Of a DNA stretch of 39,155 bases, positions 9,060 to 15,658 are shown piece after piece. The notes beneath the pieces are model-generated. The model made no database searches, was not told where the DNA came from, and worked only from the letters and a program-made list of their open reading frames with translations. The position numbers were made by a program, and so were the translations under genes. Positions within the stretch are counted from its first letter, which is position 1; the number at the start of each line of letters is the position of its first letter. The DNA comes from Lysobacterales bacterium (GTDB lineage: Bacteria > Pseudomonadota > Gammaproteobacteria > Xanthomonadales > SZUA-36): NCBI GenBank assembly GCA_021648045.1, contig JAKITM010000010.1:1-39155 (forward strand). Direction: 5' to 3'.

Positions 9060-9284
9060 TTATTTACCAACAAAAGCTCCCGATATCCCGTTGGGCAATC
9101 CAATGCGCCTGGCGAAGGCTTTTTGCAGATCCTCGAGGTATTTGAGAAAAAATAACCACGATGCCTGCTCGGTGTAGTCACGCTTTGTAGTACAGCCAGC
9201 TTCCTGTCGGAGTATGTGATTAATGCTGTAATAACGCAGCGGTTGGGTTGTAACTCTCAGACGGCGTATCATGACATATTCCAA
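9060..9284 (-). pseudogene. Fragment of type I restriction methylase (hsdM-like)
   Basis: A 74-codon reverse frame contains SINHILRQEAGCTTKRDY followed by TEQASWLFFLKYLEDLQKAF. This matches the N-terminal helical domain typical of HsdM subunits (pattern: lRkdAG...ldyteQlsWllFLKyLDdle). A real HsdM is about 500 residues or more, and the methylase motifs (NPPF and others) are absent; after ARR the frame runs into unrelated residues and stops. It lies opposite to the trp operon. I read it as leftover from a restriction-modification locus, marking this region as a place of past gene exchange. The assignment rests on one recalled motif and is moderate. Confidence 0.5.
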
Positions 9285-9304
9285 CTGGGGATTAGGGGTA
9301 TAAT
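9285..9304. repeat. Imperfect direct repeat partner of 5100-5120
   Basis: CTGGGGATTAGGGGTATAAT here and CTGGGGATTGGGGAATATAA plus T at 5100-5120 differ by about two changes and one indel. They flank the segment holding the subtilase and hsdM fragment. Its right part also resembles the right arm of the palindrome at 21302-21339 (GGGGTTATACTCTGCTC against GGGGTATAATTCTGCTC). It could be a target or attachment site duplication, a repeat-family member, or chance. Confidence 0.35.
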
Positions 9305-9355
9305 TCTGCTCTGAATTTATTCACAGTGCTACCCAGCCCAATAGTAGATAGATAT

Positions 9356-9937
9356 ATGATCCTAATGATCGATAATTACGACTCTTTTACCTTTAATCTG
9401 GTGCAATACCTGGGTGAGTTAGGTGCGGAGGTTAAAGTCTGTCGTAACGATGAACTGGAAGTATCCCAAGTGGGTGAGCTTAAACCATCGCATATCGTAA
9501 TTTCTCCAGGACCGTGTACTCCCGATGAAGCTGGAATTTCACTGCAACTGGTGCGTGAGTATGCTGGCAAAATCCCGATTTTTGGGGTGTGCCTTGGGCA
9601 TCAGGCCATTGCTCAGGCTTTTGGCGCAACGATCATTAGGGCGGATAGAATCATGCACGGTAAAACATCAAAAATTCATCATGATGGCCAGGGGGTGTTT
9701 GCAGATATTCCAGACCCGTTTACTGCTACCCGCTACCATTCGCTGGTGATCCAGCCGGATACTCTGGCCGATGAATTGGAAGTGACTTCCTGGACGCTTA
9801 ATCCGGATGGTAGTCATGAAGAAATCATGGGTGTTCGGCATAAACAATACCCGCTGGAAGGTGTGCAGTTTCATCCCGAATCTATTCTTACTGAGCACGG
9901 GCATGATTTGCTGAAAAACTTTCTGGAGTTCAACTAA
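9356..9937 (+). CDS. trpG: Anthranilate synthase component II (glutamine amidotransferase)
   Basis: A 193-residue class I glutaminase subunit that hydrolyses glutamine and channels ammonia to TrpE. The start MILMIDNYDSFTFNLVQY at 9356 matches the family start; an upstream GTG at 9326 would add ten unlikely residues. The nucleophile Cys79 lies in FGVCLGHQAI, and the His/Glu pair lies in GVQFHPESILTEHG near the C-terminus. PGPCTPDEAG is the oxyanion-side motif. The same type of subunit can serve as PabA for folate synthesis. Its TAA overlaps the trpD ATG by one base, so the genes are translationally coupled. Confidence 0.95.
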   Translation: MILMIDNYDSFTFNLVQYLGELGAEVKVCRNDELEVSQVGELKPSHIVISPGPCTPDEAGISLQLVREYAGKIPIFGVCLGHQAIAQAFGATIIRADRIMHGKTSKIHHDGQGVFADIPDPFTATRYHSLVIQPDTLADELEVTSWTLNPDGSHEEIMGVRHKQYPLEGVQFHPESILTEHGHDLLKNFLEFN

Positions 9938-10965
9938 TGGAATTTCGTGATGCTCTGGAAAAAGTCATTTCCGGTGATGACCTGACAACTATCGAAATGA
10001 CATCAATTATGCAGCAAATCATGACCGGGCAGGCCGATGATGCTCAGATTGGTGGCTTACTCGTTGCCTTGCGGATGAAAGGTGAAAGCCTGGATGAAAT
10101 CGAGGGTGCGGTACAGGTTATGCGCTCGCTAGCCTCAGGTGTGAGTATTGATGGTCAGCATGTGGTCGATATTGTCGGTACCGGTGGTGATGGGCTGAAT
10201 TTGTTTAATATTTCAACAGCTGCTTGTTTTGTTGTGGCAGCGGCCGGTGGTCGGGTGGCAAAACACGGTAATCGCTCGGTATCCAGCAGCAGCGGCAGTG
10301 CCGACCTGCTGGAAACTGCCGGGGTAAAACTGGATTTGAGCCCGGATCAGGTGCGTGAGTGTGTACTGACTTGTGGGCTGGGCTTTATGTTTGCACCGGC
10401 TCACCACAGCGCGATGAAGCACGCTATCGCTGCGCGTAAATCCTTGAGTATTCGAACATTATTTAATATTCTTGGGCCAATGACTAACCCTGCGGGAGTC
10501 AAGAACCAACTCATAGGTGTGTATGACCGTGTGCTGGCAAGACCGATGGCAGAAGTCCTGCGGCGTCTTGGCTCGGCACATGTGCTGGTAGTGCATTCCG
10601 AGGATGGCCTCGATGAAATTTCACTGGCAGCCCCAACCTTTGTGGTGGAACTAAAAGATAATGAAATTCGCGAATATACCATTCAGCCGGAAGACTGCGG
10701 TATCGAGCGCCAATCACTTGAATCTCTGGTGGTCAATGGAGCAGACGCATCCTATGCCCTGATTCGGGCGGCTTTGGGGGCTGAGGATAATCCGCGCGCG
10801 CAAGCAGCGGCACAAATTATCGGCCTTAATGCGGGAGCCGCCTTGTATGTTGCAGGTCTGGCTGAAAACCTGCACGACGGCACTAATAAGGCAATGGCGC
10901 TATTACAGTCCGGGGAAGCACTGGCTAAACTCGACCAGTTAATTGCGGTAAGTCATCAAGTATGA
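9937..10965 (+). CDS. trpD: Anthranilate phosphoribosyltransferase
   Basis: The 342-residue TrpD joins anthranilate to PRPP, the second step of the tryptophan branch. The PRPP/Mg site motif GTGGDGLNLFNIS begins at Gly81 and KHGNR at Lys109-Arg113, followed by the Ser-rich SVSSSSGSADLLE. The N-terminal four-helix region and the GPMTNP motif are also present. Length is normal. It overlaps trpG by one base and trpC by four (ATGA). Confidence 0.97.
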   Translation: MEFRDALEKVISGDDLTTIEMTSIMQQIMTGQADDAQIGGLLVALRMKGESLDEIEGAVQVMRSLASGVSIDGQHVVDIVGTGGDGLNLFNISTAACFVVAAAGGRVAKHGNRSVSSSSGSADLLETAGVKLDLSPDQVRECVLTCGLGFMFAPAHHSAMKHAIAARKSLSIRTLFNILGPMTNPAGVKNQLIGVYDRVLARPMAEVLRRLGSAHVLVVHSEDGLDEISLAAPTFVVELKDNEIREYTIQPEDCGIERQSLESLVVNGADASYALIRAALGAEDNPRAQAAAQIIGLNAGAALYVAGLAENLHDGTNKAMALLQSGEALAKLDQLIAVSHQV

Positions 10966-11759
10966 GCAATTCGCTGCCAACCGTGTTGCAAAAAATCCTA
11001 CTGCATAAGGCCGATGAAGTGGCCGCTCGCTGCCGCCGCCGGTCTCTGTCGGAACTGAAATCGATGGTTGTTGACCAGCCCGCCTGTCGTGGTTTTTATC
11101 GGCAGTTAGCTGCGGTTGCCGAGAATAGGCCTGCAGTGATTGCAGAAATTAAAAAAGCCTCCCCAAGCAAGGGTTTAATTCGTAAAAATTTTGATCCGGT
11201 TGCCATTGCCCAGTCGTATGCAGCGGGTGGTGCAGCCTGTCTTTCGGTATTGACGGATGAAAATTTCTTCCAGGGGCACGATGATTTCTTAGTAGCGGCG
11301 CGTGCGGAGGTTTCATTGCCGGTGTTGCGTAAAGATTTTACTATCGACCGGTATCAGCTTTTTGAGGCGCGAGCGATGGGGGCAGACGCTATTTTATTGA
11401 TAGTGGCTGCACTTGAGAGTAATCAATTGCTGGATTTTGCCGCAGAAGCTAGCGAGATTGGGCTGGATGTATTAGTTGAAGTTCACAACAGTGAGGAAAT
11501 GGCCGTTGCATTGGCAACAGATTCAGCCTTAATCGGGGTGAATAACCGTAATTTGCATACTTTTGAAACTGACCTGGAAAATAGCATCCGACTGGCACCG
11601 TTGTTGACAGAAAATCAGCTGTTAATTGCAGAATCCGGAATCCATACAAACGCTGATGTAGATTTACTGCGCAATGCCGGAATTAAAGCTTTTCTTGTCG
11701 GTGAAGCCTTTATGCGCGCCGATGACCCGGGCAGGGCACTGGTAGAACTATTTTCTTAG
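10962..11759 (+). CDS. trpC: Indole-3-glycerol phosphate synthase
   Basis: A 265-residue monofunctional TrpC (no fused TrpF) that closes the indole ring from CdRP. Core (beta/alpha)8 motifs are visible: AEIKKASPSKG (Glu62, Lys64), VLRKDFTIDRYQ, LVEVHNSEE, IGVNNRNLHTF and IAESGIH. The gene starts inside the end of trpD, completing a trpGDC operon. The remaining tryptophan genes (trpF, trpB, trpA) are not in the window. It is convergent with coq7, with a GCATCGGCATCGGCA short repeat in the gap at about 11764-11778. Confidence 0.97.
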   Translation: MSNSLPTVLQKILLHKADEVAARCRRRSLSELKSMVVDQPACRGFYRQLAAVAENRPAVIAEIKKASPSKGLIRKNFDPVAIAQSYAAGGAACLSVLTDENFFQGHDDFLVAARAEVSLPVLRKDFTIDRYQLFEARAMGADAILLIVAALESNQLLDFAAEASEIGLDVLVEVHNSEEMAVALATDSALIGVNNRNLHTFETDLENSIRLAPLLTENQLLIAESGIHTNADVDLLRNAGIKAFLVGEAFMRADDPGRALVELFS

Positions 11760-11802
11760 GCGGCATCGGCATCGGCAACCACCTCGTTGCGGTGTTTAAG
11801 GT

Positions 11803-12444
11803 CTATATTTTATAAACCAGCGCTTTCATTATCTTTGAACTGGCTGTCATCATTCGTTTTACTGGCAGCGGCAGATCACGGGCGCCAGCATCAGCTGCCA
11901 TAACCGCATGCCGGGCTTCATCAATTTTCATCTGTGCCAAAATCGCTTCAGTACGCTTATCTTCTATCGGTAGTTGACCGAGATGCTCATCAAGATGGGA
12001 TTCCACCTGTTTTTCGGTTTCTTCCAAAAAACCCAGAGACCATTCATCACCGGCAATCCCGGCGGCCATCCCCAGTGCCCATGAGCCGGAATACCAAAAA
12101 AAGTTTAAATAACTGGGGCGATCCCCAAGCTCATCCAAACGCTGTTCACACCAGGCCAGATGATCGATTTCATCAATAGCGGCTTCCTGCATTTTTTCGC
12201 GTACTGCCGGATCGCGTGCGGTTGCTGCCTGGCCGGCATACAATGCCTGGGCACAGACTTCCCCAGTGTGATTGATGCGCATTAATCCGGCAACATGTCG
12301 CCGCTGGTCTTCATCGAGAACAATATCCGGGATATCACCAGCTGGGCTAGGGCGAGGGGCTTGCGGCGCTCGGGTTGTGGCAATTCGCAGGGCTTGGTCA
12401 AGGCCGCTGATCAAGGTATCTAAAATCGATGTTTGTCTATGCAT
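11803..12444 (-). CDS. coq7: Demethoxyubiquinone hydroxylase Coq7
   Basis: A 213-residue diiron hydroxylase that makes the last ring hydroxylation in ubiquinone synthesis, replacing the flavin enzyme UbiF used by E. coli. The ferritin-like carboxylate motifs are visible in order: NHTGEVCAQALYAGQ, EIDHLAWCEQRLDELG, ESHLDEHLG and DEARHAVMA. The middle helix SWALGMAAGIAGDEWSLGF is the usual membrane-surface segment. Position between trpC and rplM is the Pseudomonas/Cellvibrionales arrangement, though crp/vfr and speD, often found between trpC and coq7, are absent. Confidence 0.95.
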   Translation of the reverse strand: MHRQTSILDTLISGLDQALRIATTRAPQAPRPSPAGDIPDIVLDEDQRRHVAGLMRINHTGEVCAQALYAGQAATARDPAVREKMQEAAIDEIDHLAWCEQRLDELGDRPSYLNFFWYSGSWALGMAAGIAGDEWSLGFLEETEKQVESHLDEHLGQLPIEDKRTEAILAQMKIDEARHAVMAADAGARDLPLPVKRMMTASSKIMKALVYKI

Positions 12445-12551
12445 AGGGGTTCTGCGCTGTTGGTCAAATGTACGCCACCAGTATACTCCTGTGGAAGTCG
12501 CTATTGTTTCATTTATAATGTGCTATTAATCGATATTTACATTAAAACCTT

Positions 12552-12869
12552 ATGAGTTATTACCAAAGACATCTATTTATTTGTGTAAATCAGCGCGAAG
12601 CAAACGCTGAGCGGACCTGCTGTGCCAATTGTGGCTCACAGGAACTACTTGCCTATGCGAAAAGCAAAATAAAAAGTAAGGGTTTAAACGGCCCCGGCAA
12701 GCTACGAATTAATGGCTCCCGGTGTATGGACCGTTGTGAACAAGGCCCAGTGTGTGTGGTTTATCCGGATGCGGTCTGGTATACCTATATCGATGAGAGC
12801 GATCTAGATGAAATCATTGATTCACACTTGTTGGCGGGGATACCGGTAGAAAGGTTAAGGTTGGGCTAA
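12552..12869 (+). CDS. Thioredoxin-like [2Fe-2S] ferredoxin
   Basis: A 105-residue (2Fe-2S) ferredoxin of the thioredoxin-fold type. Likely cluster ligands are Cys11 (LFICVNQR), one of Cys23/Cys24/Cys27, and Cys58 and Cys62 in SRCMDRCEQGPVCVVYP. The tail WYTYIDESDLDEIIDSHL is typical of the family. Its redox partner is unknown. It stands divergent from coq7, and this coq7-ferredoxin-rplM order recurs in related gammaproteobacteria. A TATAAT at 12514-12519 could be its -10, without a good -35. Confidence 0.88.
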   Translation: MSYYQRHLFICVNQREANAERTCCANCGSQELLAYAKSKIKSKGLNGPGKLRINGSRCMDRCEQGPVCVVYPDAVWYTYIDESDLDEIIDSHLLAGIPVERLRLG

Positions 12870-12896
12870 TCACTCTAAAAAACTATCAATTCATGC

Positions 12897-12925
12897 TTGC
12901 ACCAAGTGGCGTTACCCTGTAAAAT
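12897..12925 (+). promoter_or_regulatory. Sigma-70-type promoter of rplM-rpsI
   Basis: TTGCAC at 12897-12902 and TAAAAT at 12920-12925 are separated by 17 bases, close to consensus, and lie 65 bases before the rplM start. This fits a strong promoter for the ribosomal protein operon. It is predicted from pattern only. Confidence 0.6.
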
Positions 12926-12990
12926 TCTCGCTCTTTACTGCGGCATTCGTGTGCGCAGACAATTTAATTGAAAATTACTGGGTTACTGAT

Positions 12991-13419
12991 ATGAATACTA
13001 TCAGCGCAAAACCACTTGAAGTCGAACGCGACTGGTTCATCGTGGATGCAGAGAATAAAATTTTGGGCAGGTTAGCAACTGAGATTGCTACACGACTGCG
13101 CGGCAAACATAAACCTATCTACACACCACATGTAGATACCGGTGATTACATTGTTGTAATTAACGCCGAAAAAATTGCTGTTACCGGCAATAAGATGAAA
13201 GATAAGCTATATCAGCATCACACCGGCTATATCGGCAATCTCAAGACAACTACGCTTGGGAAATTACTGGCAGAGCACCCTGAACGGGTTCTGGAAAAAG
13301 CCGTTAAAGGTATGTTGCCTAAGAATTCACTGGGTCGGACTATGTTCCGCAAACTGAAAGTTTATGCCGGTACAGAACACCCGCATGCTGCCCAGCAACC
13401 TCAGACTCTGGATATTTAA
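12991..13419 (+). CDS. rplM: 50S ribosomal protein L13
   Basis: The 142-residue L13 is an early assembly protein of the large subunit. Start 12991 (MNTISAKPLEVERDWFIVDA) gives exactly the E. coli length and alignment; an upstream GTG at 12949 would add a non-conserved tail. Conserved stretches include LGRLATEIATRLRGKHKP, YTPHVDTGDYIVVINA, HHTGYIGNLK and AVKGMLPKNSLGR, ending HAAQQPQTLDI. It is followed after 5 bases by rpsI in the near-universal rplM-rpsI operon. The ribosome site is weak. Confidence 0.98.
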   Translation: MNTISAKPLEVERDWFIVDAENKILGRLATEIATRLRGKHKPIYTPHVDTGDYIVVINAEKIAVTGNKMKDKLYQHHTGYIGNLKTTTLGKLLAEHPERVLEKAVKGMLPKNSLGRTMFRKLKVYAGTEHPHAAQQPQTLDI

Positions 13420-13424
13420 TCGCT

Positions 13425-13817
13425 ATGGCTACCCAACAGTTTTACGGCACAGGCCGTCGCAAATCATCAACCGCCCGTGTTTTCATGAAAAAAGGTGGAG
13501 GCCAGATTGTTGTCAACAAGCAACCACTGGATGAGTATTTTGGGCGTGAAACCTCACGCATGGTTGTTCGTCAGCCACTTGAATTAGTGGAAATGACGGA
13601 AAAATTTGATTTCAATGTTACCGTTAAAGGCGGTGGCATGACAGGTCAAGCCGGTGCCATCCGTTTGGGTGTGACCCGCGCATTAATGGAATATGACGAA
13701 AGTCTGCGTGGTGATTTACGCAAAGCCGGTTTTGTAACCCGCGACTCGCGTAAAGTTGAGCGCAAGAAAGTCGGTCTGCACAAAGCGCGTAAAGCTACAC
13801 AGTACTCTAAGCGTTAA
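13425..13817 (+). CDS. rpsI: 30S ribosomal protein S9
   Basis: The 130-residue S9 ends in the conserved basic tail KARKATQYSKR, which reaches the P-site tRNA in the ribosome. Conserved YGTGRRKSSTARVF, GGGMTGQAGAIRLGVTRAL and RDSRKVERKKVGLHKARK are present. In related genomes petABC (cytochrome bc1) and sspAB usually follow; here a tRNA gene and a palindromic element follow instead, so synteny breaks at this point. Confidence 0.98.
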   Translation: MATQQFYGTGRRKSSTARVFMKKGGGQIVVNKQPLDEYFGRETSRMVVRQPLELVEMTEKFDFNVTVKGGGMTGQAGAIRLGVTRALMEYDESLRGDLRKAGFVTRDSRKVERKKVGLHKARKATQYSKR

Positions 13818-13818
13818 G

Positions 13819-13857
13819 AGCTTTACCTACGACTTTCCCAGTGAAAGTCAGAAAGCT
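13819..13857 (+). promoter_or_regulatory. Two-tier stem-loop between rpsI and tRNA-Gln
   Basis: AGCTTT (13819-13824) pairs with AAAGCT (13852-13857), and inside it GACTTTC (13831-13837) pairs with GAAAGTC (13843-13849). It begins just after the rpsI stop and ends 8 bases before the tRNA. It has no T-run, so it may be an RNA processing or mRNA-end structure if rpsI and the tRNA are co-transcribed. Confidence 0.4.
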
Positions 13858-13865
13858 GAGGATAC

Positions 13866-13939
13866 TGGGGGATCGTATAGTGGTAGTACTACGGACTCTG
13901 ACTCCGTCAGCGGGGGTTCAAGTCCCTCTCCCCCAGCCA
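13866..13939 (+). tRNA. tRNA-Gln (anticodon CUG)
   Basis: A 74-base tRNA with encoded CCA. The acceptor stem TGGGGGA (13866-13872) pairs with TCCCCCA (13929-13935), with discriminator G13936 and CCA 13937-13939. The anticodon arm ACGGA-CTCTGAC-TCCGT gives anticodon CTG, reading CAG. The T arm GGGGG-TTCAAGT-CCCTC is typical. The U1-A72 end and overall sequence match tRNA-Gln of gammaproteobacteria. It follows rpsI closely and ends at a strong terminator. Confidence 0.93.
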
Positions 13940-13944
13940 TAAAC

Positions 13945-13975
13945 AAAAAGCTGCCTCCGGGCAGCTTTTTTGTGT
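13945..13975 (+). terminator. Rho-independent terminator after tRNA-Gln
   Basis: AAAAAGCTGCC (13945-13955), loop TCCG, GGCAGCTTTTT (13960-13970), then more T-rich sequence. A canonical strong terminator that ends the rpsI/tRNA transcript. Confidence 0.9.
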
Positions 13976-13980
13976 TTTGC

Positions 13981-14076
13981 TAGGGTGAGCATTTATGCCC
14001 ACGCCGCATGGGTTATAAATACTCGGAAAAGATTCGGCTTGGGTGGTTTTACGCGTGGGCATAAATTCCCACCCTA
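13981..14076. repeat. Palindromic element with 24-base arms
   Basis: TAGGGTGAGCATTTATGCCC plus ACGC (13981-14004) and its inverted partner at 14053-14076 (GCGTGGGCATAAATTCCCAC plus CCTA) match at 22 of 24 positions, enclosing 48 bases. The GTGGGCATAAATTCCCACCC core is one I recall as a dispersed repeat in environmental proteobacteria. It fills the gap between the tRNA terminator and the porin gene, at the point where the usual petABC synteny is lost. Confidence 0.6.
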
Positions 14077-14100
14077 CGCCGGGTGTAGCGTTTCCGTTGT

Positions 14101-15468
14101 TTAGAAACCGTATTTTGCGGAGAACTGAAATCTGGTGAGGTCGCCGTTTAATCCACTTTCAATTTCACGCTCTGCAATCATCAGCTCAAGCCCAAAATCT
14201 ATTTTGGGAAGTGGGCTGTAAATCAAATTGATATGTGCACTTGAAGCTTTCGAGGTAACACCGAAGCCGGTTAATGCGGTGTTATTATCTACACTGGAAT
14301 ATCCAAGTGTGAAGTTGCTGCGCCATTGATTATTCCAAAAATGGCGGTAAGAGCCGAACATCCCATAAGAATCAATCGCCTCAAGCTTGCCGTTGGCATC
14401 AAGCACTGAGCTATTTACAAGGTTCAAGCCGAAATAACGACCCATGCCAGAACCCACCGTAGCCATCCAGCGGAAATCATTTTTATCTCCGACTTTCATT
14501 TTGCCCGACAAGCTGAGGCCATAACCCATTATTGAGTCATCAATTCCAGCGGCTTGATTTTCATAAGCTAGTTGCCTGAGTGTGCCGGCTACCACAAAGC
14601 TTCCCCAGTTACTTTTCAAGTTATAGCGCAACACTACATCAGGCATTAAATTGTCATCAGTTACAATCCGTCCGCCACCGCCATATGGTGTAATCGTGGT
14701 TTCCGGGTTTTCAATGGCGAATTGCCAAGGCCCGGATGTGTAGCGAATCATTGCTTGACGACCAAATACTATGGATTCAGCAGGGCCTACAAAATCCAAA
14801 TTTTCCGGTTGCGCACTAACATTAAAGAAAGTCGTCCATGTCTGACCGAATGTCCATTTGTTATAGGTAAAGAAGGCATGACGCAGGCGTGGGGTGTAGG
14901 AGTTAGAGATTCTTTCATTGCCGCCTTGTCCAATAAGAAAATCGAGTTCAAAATATGTGCGCATGGTAGCGCCGTTGTCCAACAAGTGTTTACTGCTGAA
15001 GTTAATCCGTGATTCTCTAGCATGGATATCAAGGTAGCTTTCACCGGCACTGTTGCCCACCGGAATTAATCCAGGAATATAAAAATCCCGACCGGCAGTG
15101 CCAGATGCTACTGACCCACCGCTGTAATCACTTAAGAGAGTATCTAACTTAATATAACCACCAAATTTATAGCTGTGTTTGTGTTCGTCCTCAGCAACCT
15201 CTGCTTTATGCTGTGCAAGCACCTCGGTGGCTTTAGTCTCGGCGGCCTTGTTTGCGGTAGCTTTAGTCACTGCTGTATCAACGGCAGGTATTGGCTCTAG
15301 TGCCGGTTGCTGGCTTTTAATTAAGGCCTGAACCTGTGCTTCAAGCGCTTCGATACGGTCATACAGAGCATCCATTTCACTGCCATCAGCCATTGCAGTA
15401 GATGAGAAACTCAGCCCTACAGCCACAGCTAGGGACAAAATTGTTTTATTATGTTTATTGCCGACCAT
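14101..15468 (-). CDS. DcaP-like outer-membrane porin
   Basis: A 455-residue outer-membrane protein of the DcaP trimeric channel type. It has a signal peptide ending AMA (about residue 27), then a short coiled coil (EMDALYDRIEALEAQVQALI, about 31-50), then an Ala/Lys-rich linker to about residue 95, and a beta-barrel ending in Phe (FQFSAKYGF), the usual signal for BAM-dependent insertion. The barrel start YKFGGYIKLDTLLSDYSGG and FGQTWTTFFN are family-like. DcaP proteins pass small anionic solutes such as dicarboxylates; the substrate here is unknown. It is divergent from acs, which hints at uptake of small organic acids (inference). Confidence 0.85.
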   Translation of the reverse strand: MVGNKHNKTILSLAVAVGLSFSSTAMADGSEMDALYDRIEALEAQVQALIKSQQPALEPIPAVDTAVTKATANKAAETKATEVLAQHKAEVAEDEHKHSYKFGGYIKLDTLLSDYSGGSVASGTAGRDFYIPGLIPVGNSAGESYLDIHARESRINFSSKHLLDNGATMRTYFELDFLIGQGGNERISNSYTPRLRHAFFTYNKWTFGQTWTTFFNVSAQPENLDFVGPAESIVFGRQAMIRYTSGPWQFAIENPETTITPYGGGGRIVTDDNLMPDVVLRYNLKSNWGSFVVAGTLRQLAYENQAAGIDDSIMGYGLSLSGKMKVGDKNDFRWMATVGSGMGRYFGLNLVNSSVLDANGKLEAIDSYGMFGSYRHFWNNQWRSNFTLGYSSVDNNTALTGFGVTSKASSAHINLIYSPLPKIDFGLELMIAEREIESGLNGDLTRFQFSAKYGF

Positions 15469-15658
15469 AATGGCCTCTCCCGAAAATGTTGATTGTATTA
15501 CTGGATCATGAATAAGACTGGGAAAGGAGTTTACTAGACTTTGCTTTATTAGGTTTGTAGAAATGCATAAACAAGGGTTTTCAGGCTAAAATCGACTATA
15601 TAGTAAGCAGGCAATAAACGACGCTACACATATTAGATGTGTACTTAGGTGGAAGAAT

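Noticed and set aside
12949..12990. Longer rplM start at a GTG
   Set aside because: The extra 14 residues are not conserved in L13; the internal ATG gives the standard 142-residue protein.
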